Part shown: in pieces, positions 35,252-46,094 of the stretch
Numbering within the stretch: the stretch's first letter is position 1
Layout of the letters: every line of letters starts with the position of its first letter
Assembly: GCA_963921825.1 (NCBI GenBank)
Contig: OY997589.1
Coordinates: forward strand, 6,510,001-6,574,000
Direction of reading: 5' to 3'
Length of the DNA: 64,000 bases
Source of the DNA: Erodium maritimum
Taxonomy: Eukaryota; Streptophyta; Magnoliopsida; Geraniales; Geraniaceae
Position numbers and translations under genes: made by a program
Notes under the pieces: model-generated
Database searches by the model: none
Seen by the model: only the letters and a program-made list of their open reading frames with translations
Told to the model about the DNA's origin: nothing

Positions 35252-36619
35252 AGGATCCCAATCCTCGACATTTTCGACGTCTTGGATGCTCGGTCCGGCG
35301 TCCTTGTTCTCTTCTCCGGTCGGTTTATCCCTGTCTGCTGCAGATCTAGCCGTGTGTTGGTGTGGAGGTGACTCTTCTGGAGTGGCGTGGGTTCTGCCGG
35401 AGTTGTTGCCCAGATCTGGCTTGGTTTGCCGGAGTTCGCCCAGATCTGGTGTGGTGATCGGTCCCGGATCTGTGGCTCGGTTTCCTACCGGAATCGACAT
35501 CGCGGTTCTCGTCCTGCCTTGGCTGCTGCTCGGTTTGGTCGGAGTTATGGTGCTGCTGCAGTGTCGAGCCGAGGTTCTGGAGTTTCGGTCGGGGTGCTTG
35601 CCGGAGCGCGCGTGGTGGGGGTTCCAGTCCAGCTTGGTAGGGCTGGGCCTGGCCTGGGCTTGGGACAGGCCTTGGGGCGGGCTTCACATGGGCCTGGTCC
35701 ATTTGGGCCAGCTCCTGGGCCTGGTCCAACCGGCCCAGCGTGCTCCTCTATTGTGTTCTGGTCCAGTTCGTGGTGGCTCTCGGGTGCCTAGGTCCAGTTT
35801 CATCGTGGGAGGCGTTTCCGACTTTGGATTCGTCGTGCTTCTGGTCTCGTCGCTCGTCGTCGCGGATGGTGCTTTGCTTCTCTCCAGGTACCTTTGAGGC
35901 GGATTTCTTGTGGCTGGCTGCAGAACTACTGTGGGAAGCGTTTCTGGTTCCGGATTCGTTGTGCTTCTGGTCTTGTCCCTCTTCGTCTTGGATGGTACTC
36001 CCTGTTTCTCCATAATTTTACCTGTAGCTTGTTGAAATTTTGCTCGTTCCTATTTATTCGCTCCTTTCGGTTTTCCTAGTATCCCTCTCGTTGTGAGACG
36101 GGCTCGTCATTCTATAGGTGTTGGCCTTTGACGGGTAATACTCGGTCATTAGACCCGAAAATCGAAGAGTTCGGATTATCTAGGTTTCGAGTTCCGGTGA
36201 TTTTTTGCTGGATTATCTCTGCCGTTTTCGATGTTAATCGTCGGCATGTCGGTATCCACGTACTCGCTGAGTCTGGGTGCCGATGAGATACAGTTATTTC
36301 CTCAATCTCGGGTTTAGTTTCAGAGATTCTGTGGAGGGCGGCTTTGCTTTCTTGCGCTTCATGTTTGCTTTTAGGGTAATAGACTCTTTTTTTATCGAGA
36401 TTCATGGTTGCTAAATCCGAGTTCTTGACTCTTTTGTTAGCCTTTTCTGTTGCGCTTAGATGATTGTCATATTTGGTTCTGAGACCATTTTCTCCTTTTG
36501 TTGGGCTAGGTTGGTTATTGGTTCGATCTCTGTAGCTAGAGTTCTGTAATTAGTCCACATAATTCAGTCTTTGAATTGGTGAGTTTTAATATATTGCTTG
36601 CTGATCAAAAAAAAAAAAC
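35252..36619 (+). mobile_element. Non-autonomous LINE-like retroposon, second copy
   Basis: Plus-strand relative of the element at 6803-9000. They share the block around 35814-35875 (GACTTTGGATTCGTCGTGCT, then CGTCGTCGCGG) and the 3' end (GCTGATC plus A tail, 36608-36619). It is GC-rich at the front, with overlapping open frames in several phases but no RT, endonuclease or gag motif. The 5' limit is approximate. Confidence 0.6.
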
Positions 36620-38395
36620 CATCCATACCCCAATGGTTAGTCATCAACCCCATGACACGGTGACATGTGTCCCACTAGTAAATATCTAAACCTACACTTA
36701 TTCCCTGTATATTCAGATTTCTCTCCCTTTGTTATTTACACCTTTACGCACCTTTCTTTATTTTTCATCCAACCAGAAAAGTTCTATTAGCACTGAATCA
36801 GGCAGATACTTTGGCTTAAGCAAGAGAACAAAATTTAATAAATAATACTTAAACCAAATTAATGATTTACCACTTGCGATGGTCCATGTCTTAATTTTCG
36901 GGAAAAAAAGAACATGTGTGTCAATCTGATACCTAATAAACAAAAACATGGAAATTAATAACCATACATGAACAAGACTGTAAATTAAATATTTCTTGTC
37001 CGAGTCTTCTTCTGTTCACCTTTTATCTACTTGTTTTACCATTTCGTTCACATTTGTTTTGAACAATTGTCATCGTTATTTTGCTCCATCCAACCAAACT
37101 TTTTGGTAGAACAAACCGCTAATTCGGCCATTTCTCCTTGACCTTGCCCGGATAGTGACGTCACATGCATGAATATGCTTCGATAAAAACGATGTATTGT
37201 CATAACCAATGTAATTAAGAGCAGTAATTGCATTAAATCATAAACAATAATACATACGTGTGAGTTCACCGATGCTTCTCAGAAAAAGGCTACACAGAAG
37301 CTGCCTATAGTGTCTGAACAGAAGGGTTATGACTTGTGAGAAAAGCAGGAGGAGGATAAACAAAATTGTTACGAGTCATGGATGTGTGTGTTTCATGGAC
37401 CATATGACCATGTGGACGATACTGATAGGCCATGTTGTGGGGTTGTTTGGATTGGAATAAAGAGGAGGTGAAAACTGAAAACTCATAACTAGACGTTGAC
37501 CTAATATAGCAACTCTGTCACCTTGCTTTTCAGAAACTGAGTACCCACAAAAACCTCGACGCAGATTCAATGGACGATCAAAACTTATCCGTTGAAGTGT
37601 TTCTTCTTGGAAGAGCATCCACAGTAGCCCGTATTTCTTTAAGAATGTTTTTATCTGTTTTTGGTGATAAAGGTGCAATTTCATTAATTCATACTTAAAA
37701 TACAGTCAAGCGTATCAGAGATAAATCGCTGATCACGAAAAACAGACAAAGAATACAAATTATTCACTATTTTTTTAATCAAATAACCGTCTTTGACAAT
37801 ATTGGATGGGGCGTCATATAGACAAGCTAACACTAAACTATGACGAAAAAAATGATCGCTGCTCAAGGTGTAGCCTTCATGCTCAATTCCATGTATTTAA
37901 CCGAACTTGCGATCATTGATTTCAAGAGGAGACAAAAAAACTCATTCGATTAGCCAAATCCATAATCGAGAGAGGGGTCGAGGAGGGAGCAGAGGTAGAT
38001 GCTAGGGGAGAGGCGGTGTCTGAGACGACGACGGCTTCAGCGACCGCAACGACAACTTCAGAGGGTGCGGTGGTGGAGGCTATAGAGGAGGACGCGCCAG
38101 TGGCAGCTTCAGCGACAACGGGGGTTGATCAGGATCGATGACCCGATACAGGGAGACCGTGAGACTCTGAGGCAGTGAGGTTGATCGATGTCAAGGTGAG
38201 CCAGACGAAAACCAGGATCGAGAGACACGTCATTGGTGGAGGGAGGGAGCCAACGTCGCGGTGGCTAGAGGCGGCTCGAAGGGAGCCCTAGTAGAAAAAC
38301 TCTAACCTAACTCACAGTTAGAGGCGCAAAGGAATAACGGTTTGTGACCTTCATCGAAGAAAAGCTGTTGTTGAAAGCAAAATCATAGAGTACAA
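36620..38395. other. Intergenic region, nothing recognised
   Basis: AT-rich to 37900, then a GC-richer block (37960-38300) rich in GAGG and GCGAC words and without a convincing gene. The small minus-strand frame at 37048-37269 has no family resemblance. Confidence 0.4.
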
Positions 38396-38723
38396 TTAGA
38401 GCATCCACATCAAGGCGAACCCTGCGAGCCAGGCCGGGGCAGGAGCTGAGGAGGAGGGTTCGGGGTCCGGTCCGGTGTGGCGTGCGAGGCGGGGGAGGCG
38501 TGCGGGGCAGAGGCGTGGGGGAGAAGGGGAAGGGTTCGGCGCAGAGGGGCGCGAGGCCTGTTTCTGCCTCGCTGCCCCTCTGCCTCTCTCTCCGCCATTT
38601 GGGCGCTGACACCTGTCGAAAACGAAAAAAAAATAACCGTTGCTGAGCAACGGTTATAAACGGCTACTTCAGTTTTTTTTTAATTAAATAGAAAATACAA
38701 TAAAATACTCAATTCTCCAACAC

Positions 38724-38730
38724 TATAAAT
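38724..38730 (+). promoter_or_regulatory. TATA box of Harbinger ORF1
   Basis: TATAAAT followed by ACCCC, about 106 bases before the ATG at 38830, in the spacing expected for a working promoter within the element. Confidence 0.55.
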
Positions 38731-38829
38731 ACCCCTCACCCCATTTCACCAAATCCACACAACAAACTTCATACTCTCTCGACCCTCACTCTCTCAAATT
38801 CATACCGTCTTTGCAAAATCCGATCGATA

Positions 38830-40318
38830 ATGTCAGACGACGATTTCACTCAACCACCGGAACACCCAGTTTGCAATACGGACGAGGAGGACAACACCGA
38901 TCAAGAAGGGGCGAACACCAATCAACAAGATGCGACCACCAATCAACCCGGGGCGAACTACGTACATATGTTGCAAACCGGTTTCACTCCAACCGGTGGT
39001 TGGAACCCTGATATGTTCAACCAATACATGAGCTCTGTTTTCGGCCAAGGTAATTATAATTTTATCCATTTTAATAAATAAAATGTTAATCATTCCATTA
39101 TCAAAGTTTGCATTATCCATTTGTACTTTGAATTAAAATATAATTGTCAACGTAGGTGGAATAGGACAATCGATTTACCCACCGGGACAACCGACCTACC
39201 AACCGACCCAACCGTCCAATCCACTTGGTCATCTTCCACCGGTGACTGGCGTATTCACACGCCCACTGTTCGACCAATTCAACATGGGGGTCAACTATTT
39301 CGGCCACCAACAATTCCCAATGCCGGCCACCACCGGAACCCGACTGTCGTCTACTTCATCCTCAGTGGGACCGAGCACCTGGGAAATTGCAGAAAGGCGA
39401 ACCAAATGGCCCCCTACAGTGGATTTGCTCCTGATCAATGCTTGGAAACGCACAACGCACGACCCCACACACGGAACCTCTCAAGATGGGAACACGTTCT
39501 GGACCACGGTGAGGAGGCGCTTGTGCAAAGCTGGGAATTTCCCAATCGATCAGTGGACGATCCAAGCCGTCAAGAGCCATTTCAACAAAAATGCTGGAAG
39601 AGTCAGGCGGTATATCACACTCATGAAGAAGGAGAAGAAAGAACTGGGTCATAGCGGCTGGAACGAAGAAAAGTTTAGGGAGCGGGTGATGGAACAATAT
39701 CGAATCCACGTCGAAAAAATCAAAGGCGAGCCGAAGGTTTTCAAGCTCTACCATTGGATAGAGTCGTTGGAAAACGACAACAAGTTCTGGGTAGCGGAAC
39801 TCGACAAAGTCGGGGTAGTTCGACGACGATTGGACGAGGCCAGCAGTTATAGCAGCACAACCCCACCCGCTTCACTCCCCACCGACGATGATAATGTCAC
39901 ACATTTAAGTGGTGACGAGCAACCAGCAGGAGGCTCAACTTCCCCGTTGGGAGGTACAAGTTCCCCAACCCGATGTCCACGATCCCCACTCGTGGTTCCA
40001 AGTTCCCCAACAGGCATGCCGCCTCCACGAGAACGCCCAATTGGCAATAAGGCCGCGAAGAGGAAGGGGAAGAGTTTGTCGGACAGGGCATCGTATGTCA
40101 TCCAAATGGATCAGGGGAGGTGTGAGAGGGCGAAGCTTGCCGTGAAGATTGACGAGAAAATTGATAAATATATGTAGGAACTTAAAGAAATGAGGGCTGC
40201 GGACACGTCCGATTTCGACCCGGAACAGAAGGAGCAACATTTGGAAATAATGCGTGTATGGATGGATCAAATAAAAAAGCTTCAGAAACAACTCGACAAC
40301 GTGAATGGGGAAGACTGA
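38830..40318 (+). pseudogene. Harbinger ORF1 (SANT/Myb-like, NAM-associated type), late stop
   Basis: DNA-binding partner protein that helps Harbinger transposase enter the nucleus and bind element ends. Exon 1 is 38830-39049. The intron is bounded by GT at 39050 and AG at 39154-39155, in phase 1. Exon 2 starts at 39156. The SANT/trihelix-like part reads TKWPPTVDLLLINAWKRTTH, then FWTTVRRRLCKAGNFPIDQW and AVKSHFNKNAGRVRRYITL. The C-terminal part has RPIGNKAAKRKGKSLSDRAS and a coiled-coil tail. A single TAG at 40175-40177 cuts it after EKIDKYM. In the same frame the tail goes on to the TGA at 40316-40318. The truncated protein would keep the DNA-binding part but lose the last 46 residues. Confidence 0.85.
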
Positions 40319-40617
40319 TAATGTAACTTTTTTATGTATTTTTTTAAGTTATGTATTTTTTTAATTTGTATTTTATTTTAATGAATTTTTATTTCTATTA
40401 ATGAAATTTTATTTCTATTTTATTTAGTAATTGTCGATTTAAAAATAACGTTAACAATTCAGTTAAAAGCTTAATTAATTACACAGTCAGCAATTCTGAA
40501 AATCAAGCCCCCCATACAAGCCCCTCTGATATGCAGTACACTTTTTTTAGGGAGGCAGAACCCTGAACCCTGCCCAGTCAGCAGAGGGTTCTGCCCCCCT
40601 TGATGTGGATGCTCTTA

Positions 40618-41320
40618 AGAGGTGAGGAGCCATGACAGGAGCCATGGTCTTAGACGGTGATTAAGTCAGTGAGAATTGTAACGAGGAGTTACGTGGTTTG
40701 TTCTTTTATTATTTTTAGCTGATAATAAATCTATAGTGGTAAGATTTTTTTTTGTTAATTATATGAATATTTATTTATTTAATTAATTAAATACAATTCA
40801 CAGTGAGATTATTTGTACATAAGCGGAGATAACTGATGAGATTTTAATGAGGGTAAGGCATACAACTTTGATTGGTCCATGCATATCTCCTCTCTCCTCT
40901 ATATGAATGCTCTATTTAACTAATTTTGTTTACTACAGAAAAATTATAAAGTGAAAAAGACAGGTATTGTTTGTTACCATTCGTAAAGTAGTGTATGTAA
41001 ACACCATTAAAGGTTCCATGACTTATTTTATGACATGAAAATTACAAATTCAGCACAAGCCTAAAAGAGTAACAGTGTCAGAAGTCACAATTATTAATGG
41101 TCCCAAAACCTAGTATGCCCATTGTTGTTGAAAACACATAATGCAAACAACCACAAAAACAAAACCAATACACAACAAAAACATGCAAACCCCAAAGATT
41201 TCATTTTACCCTATATTAATTACCACCATCCAATAAATAAAAAAAATAAAAAAACAGATGCACCGGTCAGATCGATCTTCATATATATTCCTCTCCCTCA
41301 ACGTTGATTATCAAATATAT
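40618..41320. other. SNE upstream region
   Basis: AT-rich DNA between the Harbinger element and SNE. It holds the likely promoter; TATATAT at about 41280 lies close to the ATG, so the true start of transcription is unclear. Confidence 0.4.
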
Positions 41321-41815
41321 ATGACTCTCTCGATCTCCACCGACGCCGACGTCAAGAAAGCCATGCAGAGAAGGTTCTCCGGCGAGAAAGAGGTTATAAT
41401 TAGGATGAAGAGAGTCAAGTTCTGCATAAACGACCACGTGGACGTTCTGGTGGAGATACTGAAGAGGCTGGACGGGCGGTCGTTGGGCGTCGCCGCCTGC
41501 GTGTGCCGGCTGTGGAGCTCCATTTCCGGGAACGACCAGCTCTGGGAGAGCCTCTGCTTCCGCCACGTGTGCCGGCCTCCGCCCGGCGTCCGGCCGGTGG
41601 TGGCGGCTCTGGGAGGCTATAGGAGGCTCTACATGGTGTGCGTGAGGCCGGTTCTGACCCGGCTCGACGGCATGAGGAAGCGGGTCGGGTATTCGGGTCA
41701 GGAGGAGCTTCAGCTGTCGCTGTCGCTCTCGCTCTTCTGTGTGGATTACTACGAGAGGCTCGGTGACGCATCCACGTCCTCGCTCATGTTCCTCTGCAAG
41801 CCCGTGAACGTTTGA
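41321..41815 (+). CDS. SNE: F-box protein SNEEZY/SLEEPY2-like, gibberellin signalling
   Basis: Substrate receptor of an SCF ubiquitin ligase that, in Arabidopsis, can promote DELLA breakdown in gibberellin signalling. It is a single exon of 164 residues. I chose the ATG at 41321 because the upstream in-frame Met (41258) adds only a TATA-overlapping, unconserved stretch. The F-box (about 36-82) reads FCINDHVDVLVEILKRLDG, then AACVCRLWSSISGNDQLWES. The C-terminal GGF-type region reads VVAALGGYRRLYMVCVRPVL and ELQLSLSLSLFCVDYYERLG, and it ends FLCKPVNV, as SNE does. The N-terminal about 30 residues are variable and basic. Length fits SNE (about 157 in Arabidopsis). SLY1/GID2 is the alternative but has a different tail. 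The coding sequence is GC-rich against AT-rich flanks. Confidence 0.92.
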   Translation: MTLSISTDADVKKAMQRRFSGEKEVIIRMKRVKFCINDHVDVLVEILKRLDGRSLGVAACVCRLWSSISGNDQLWESLCFRHVCRPPPGVRPVVAALGGYRRLYMVCVRPVLTRLDGMRKRVGYSGQEELQLSLSLSLFCVDYYERLGDASTSSLMFLCKPVNV

Positions 41816-42511
41816 ATATTTGGTACATTTTATTTTATTTTATTTTTATTTTTGTAAGTTTAATTAATAAACTCCACCCACTTATAGTAACTGTTGATTA
41901 ATCATGTTCTTTCTAATGAAGTTTTGATTATTACTTCATTTACCTTTAATGAAAATCGACTTTTGGGGAAAAATTATTAACACCTCTTGAAGATGTTCCA
42001 ATTTCTAAAACATAATGAATATTATCATGAACACAGTACTACATTTCTTATTCATAGAAGAAAAATCACACATTCCGTTAAATTTGTGAAGTCATATAGA
42101 AAACGGAACACAAACTAACATAATCTGCAGATTTTTATATTTATAAGAAATGTGACGGTGTGTTCCTGATAATCCATCACCTAGTCCAGGTGTTTTTAAA
42201 AATAAAGAGCTTTGCCAATGTATTATTGAAATTATCCTCGATTCTTCTACTAACGATGATAAGTAAATAGGATCTGAATTTTGAGCTTTTGGAGAGTGTA
42301 CTTGGTTAGGGTTTTTGATGAAGCATCTGAATCTCTGATGGAAGTTGAAGTTTCTATGCACATGTAGTGTTGGTTTGTGTTCAAGGAATTGTTGGGTTTG
42401 ATTCTACATTACAACACAAACAAAAACAATGTAGAGGAAGAAAACATAGCATTACAAGATCCCATGGAAACAAGGAAGTCGAATTCTAGAATTTAAGATT
42501 AATAATTTGGA
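41816..42511. other. Intergenic region
   Basis: 3' flanks of SNE and the X8 gene, which converge here. The minus-strand frame at 42092-42361 has no family resemblance. Confidence 0.4.
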
Positions 42512-43892
42512 TCAGGCAAGAAACTCGTAGTGGCAAGAGTTGTGACCTGCAAGAAAACATATACCAATATAAACAACAACGCAAAAGCTTAAAGAACATT
42601 AGATCCAATGTTCAACTATATATTCCTGAAGAAAGATAGTAGATCCTAAAGAACATGTATTCGAAATAAATAGACGAAAATTTTAGGATCACTATATTAC
42701 TGAAGAAAGATAATCCATATTTCATCGCATGATAGGTGTTCGAAATAAGTATCTAGCGATGAATTCACATATTTACTATGTGGTACTATGACCATCTATA
42801 CAATTTTGACCGGCCCCATTTGATGCTTCATGCATATCATTGGCAATTGGATAATGACAAAATATATAGTGTGCTTTAAATTGTTTGTAATTTGTAATCA
42901 CTATAGTTTTTTTGTAGCGCTTTTTTGTAGCGCGTGTATTTTTTTAGGTGCACCCTTCATAACGAGCTTAAAGTTTGACGGAAAAGATTATATTACCCTC
43001 ACAAAAAGCTTGAGGTTCTTGAAACTAAAAATTAATTTCGGCATTTTGAAAGTACGAAAAACACAAATTAACTTTCTTGAGGAAGAAGGCTAACATTGTT
43101 GTTATCCTATACATTTCCCCCATCAGTTTTAACATGTTTTAACTAATTGTACAACTAAAAAAACACATGATTAAAATATGCTACAAAATAAAGATGATAG
43201 TAAGTAACAATCTAAAAACAATTTGAAGTACACAGTATATTTTTACTGTTATCTAGTGACATTTTATAATAATAAAAATGCCCCATGTGTGTTGATAACA
43301 CATTTAGCTTGATGATAAAAGTAGAGCTTACTTGGGTCAAGCTCTGTAGTAATGGCAGCACCTCTGAAGAAGCAAGATCCACCTTTATGCTTGTTCTTCT
43401 GGAAATAGCTGTTGAAGGCATAAGAAGCATGGTCCTTGACAGTGTTGGGGAAGTAGCAAGCTTTGTTCACCTGAATCTTACTGCAATCCGCGCCCCCGCG
43501 ACCGCAGGCCCAATCCATGGCTGCTTGCAACTCACCGTCCGGGGTCTGCTCGTCCGCTACGCACCATTGCTCATACTTTCCTTCACCATCTTCATACAAA
43601 AATATCAGTACGGACCATAACCAGAAAGAAGTCAGATCTAAGGAGGATCAGACCAAAAGACAATCATTACAGAGTAGCTCTCAAGAAGAATTGCAGAAAC
43701 AAGATTCGAGAAAAATCAATCAAAATAAACCAAACAAAAAGCGAGCACTCAGCACTCATCGGTGATCCACTCTTCACATTCCGATGTTAAGCAGGAATGG
43801 ATGTTTACTTGTGTATAAGAATTACCTGATTTTTGTGTGATTATAGACACAAGGAAGAGAGCAAGCAAGACCCTCAGCAGAACAGATGACAT
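42512..43892 (-). CDS. Small secreted X8 (CBM43) domain protein
   Basis: A short X8-only protein of the kind that binds beta-1,3-glucan (callose) at the wall or plasmodesmata. Exons are 43826-43892, 43332-43589 and a 35-nt last exon, 42512-42546. Both introns have GT-AG borders in phase 1. The 119-residue product starts with a signal peptide (MSSVLLRVLLALFLVSIITQ). The X8 core shows QWCVADEQTPDGELQAAMD, then ACGRGGADCSKIQ, ACYFPNTVKDHASYAFNSYF and GGSCFFRGAAITTELDPS. The last exon supplies HNSCHYEFLA. The six conserved cysteines are all present. No GPI signal is seen, so it is probably soluble. A TATA element lies about 105 bases upstream. The large second intron (about 790 bp) holds only AT-rich DNA. 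The short last exon is easy to miss in automated calls. Confidence 0.88.
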
Positions 43893-44640
43893 GTTGTGAC
43901 TTGTGAGAGCCAGAGAGATGGGGTCAGGATGAGCTTACCTATCTCATTGGTCTGTTTAATAAACCTATAGTTTCATGCAAGTGGGTACCATATTGGTATA
44001 AATAGACTCCAGTTGGGATGGTTTTGTCTTGTCCAAACAAGAGTCCAATACTAACAACTTTTGCTGCCCACTTCAATTGCTATAACTTCCTTGAGGTCAG
44101 AGTTTCAAACCCGACCGTAATATCTGCTTAGGAATATAAGTTTGGTGTATGTAAGTCGGGTACAAAATACCCGTCAAGTGGTGACAATCCTATACTATGT
44201 AGGACTATGAGGGATGCGTGTTGAAGTTCAACCTCTCATATCGTGTAAATCTCGATTCATCTAAAATTTCAAACAACAACTATTCTTTAGGATTTGAGAT
44301 GCTAACAAGATTTCTAGACCGGTGTCATTGTACAACAAAGTAGACTAATAGTGGGAAGCCTCATGCAACAACTTTAAATCACAAATAAGAAAAGTATAAT
44401 TATAGTACATCTCCATTGACAGTATCAAGAAAGCAGCATGGAGGAAAATGAAATCAAAGAGAATAAGGATGAAGTAGGAATAATTATAGTATATCATCCA
44501 CTAATCACAATATGTACACAATTCATTATATATCATATGGACATTTCATTAAAAAGAGTAGCAACCATGATGGCATAAACTTTCAACACATTAGCAAACT
44601 TCTCATGATTCGATATCAAACCTCTGTTGCCTAGGATTTG
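43893..44640. other. Intergenic region
   Basis: Upstream region of the X8 gene, then AT-rich DNA. CACTAATCACAATATG near 44510 weakly resembles a CACTA end, but nothing confirms it. Confidence 0.35.
43995..44005 (-). promoter_or_regulatory. TATA box of X8 gene
   Basis: The minus strand reads CTATTTATACC about 105 bases before the ATG at 43892. Confidence 0.4.
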
Positions 44641-45506
44641 AAATCAGTCGGCCTAGTACGAACAATTGTTCGAGGAAGCCCGTCAACGTTGCGACTATAT
44701 TGAGAGCTTGATGTGTGGTAAAGGTGATGACCTTCCTCCACCCCCTGATGGTATACCCATGTTTAGGGAGAGACTTGTGTGATTAAACCTTGTTTAAGAT
44801 GGTCCTCAACATGCAGAAGAGTCTATGTGGTTTAAGCATTATGTTAAAAATGATGGAAGAAGACAAATCAATGCATAATCGTATTATTGCAAGCTTGTGT
44901 GCTGCTTAAATCAATTATGCTATATTTATGTTCCAACTAGCACATGGTTAATGATGAGTAAAAATAACTTACTATGTTTCGAAACTTATATATATTTACT
45001 TTTATTTTGTTTAAATATGGATTGTTGCAAACAGAATTATGTTTTATGTACATATGTTAATGAGAATAAGAAAAATGGGTTTATAAGGAGATTGTACACT
45101 GTCTCATTTTATCAACGGATACAAAATACTAGCATCTCGAATGCAATATCTGTTGGGTAAGTTCTCACTTTACCCACAGATGGCACATCCGTGGCTAAAA
45201 TATCCTAACTTTACCCACATGATACAAATTACGTGTGACTCGGATATCATATCCGTTGAGCCAGTCCTCAATTTACTCACGGATATCACATCTGGGCTAA
45301 ACTACCCTCACTTTACCCACGAATACAAATTACTTGTGACTCGGATACCACATCCATTGGGCAAGTGATCACTTTACCCACAGATGTGGCATCCATGGCT
45401 AAATTACCCTCACTTTAGCCACATATGTGAGATCCGTGGGTAAAGTTCAAAAACTTTACCAACAGATTCATTTAATTCACAAGTCAAGTCAATTTCTACA
45501 TTAGTG
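44641..45506 (+). mobile_element. CACTA (En/Spm-like) element terminus
   Basis: The sequence ends TTTCTACATTAGTG at 45506, the complement of CACTAATGTAGAAA, a typical CACTA terminal repeat. Just inside lie many subterminal copies of ACTTTACCCACRGATGT and its complement, alternating in direction (45140-45480), as in plant En/Spm elements. No transposase domain was recognised; the small frame at 44650-44790 (RCDYIESLMCGKGDDLPPPP) may be a remnant of the element's second gene. The other end was not found, so the left limit is a guess. Confidence 0.6.
45140..45480. repeat. CACTA subterminal repeats
   Basis: Around ten imperfect copies of a TTTACCCACGGATATCACAT-like unit lie in both directions, next to the CACTA end at 45506. 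Confidence 0.65.
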
Positions 45507-46094
45507 CTAGTAACCAAGTAACATGAGAAAAACTAGTGAACCCAAGACCTCGTACCACTCCACAAAACGAGGTGAAGTAAAAAAATCCTTCAATGGTCTT
45601 TCTTTTTCAGAACACAAATCACCTTTAGTATCAAAATTATTCCCTTAATGATTAGTTTGAAACCCATATTCAAACAAGAGTCTCACGCTAATTTGTCCAC
45701 TGAACTCAACAACGGATTCGATACAACATCATCAACCATCTTCGTAGAATGTGGTCCAACTTGGTAGATCACGTCCGGTGTTACACTCTTCCTAGTTCCT
45801 TTGAGATGCTATTGATTTTTCAAATATTGCTTACCACCTCAAAATCCAAACTTTTTTCTACTCGAATGGAAAATAGTATTGTTGGTACCTCACAGACTTC
45901 CCAAATCATTCGTTAATATTAGTGTAATGGTGTAAAAACGGTGTACAAATTAATGTATGAAATGTAATAAACCATTGTAATTTATTAACGGATAGATTTA
46001 CTTAACTGGGGGCAAAGATATTATCGCCTCTCTAGTTACATTAGAAAAAAAATGTCAAACATGACTCACATTGTTATTGGAACTAGGCATGAAA
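45507..46094. other. Intergenic region
   Basis: AT-rich DNA between the CACTA end and the last exon of the GH28 gene. No gene was recognised. Confidence 0.4.

Larger units (their letters stand above)
38399..40614 (+). mobile_element. PIF/Harbinger transposon carrying only ORF1
   Basis: Both ends carry the 17-bp inverted repeat GAGCATCCACATCAAGG, flanked by TTA (38396-38398 and 40615-40617). The element is 2216 bp and holds a TATA box (38724) and one gene, the SANT/Myb-like ORF1 partner. It has no transposase. The TIR shares GAGCATC and the overall layout with the transposase-only element at 17036-18970, but the rest of the TIR differs, so they are relatives rather than a matched pair. The perfect TIRs and TSD imply a recent insertion. 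Confidence 0.92.

Noticed and set aside
35226-35897. 223-codon open frame on the plus strand
   Set aside because: Lies in the GC-rich front of a retroposon, with frames open in several phases and no recognisable motif.
37048-37269. 73-codon minus-strand frame with a hydrophobic start, perhaps a secreted peptide
   Set aside because: No signal cleavage pattern or conserved peptide end that I recognise; unsupported.
42092-42361. 89-codon minus-strand open frame beyond the X8 gene
   Set aside because: No family motif, AT-rich flank, and the X8 gene already ends at 42512.
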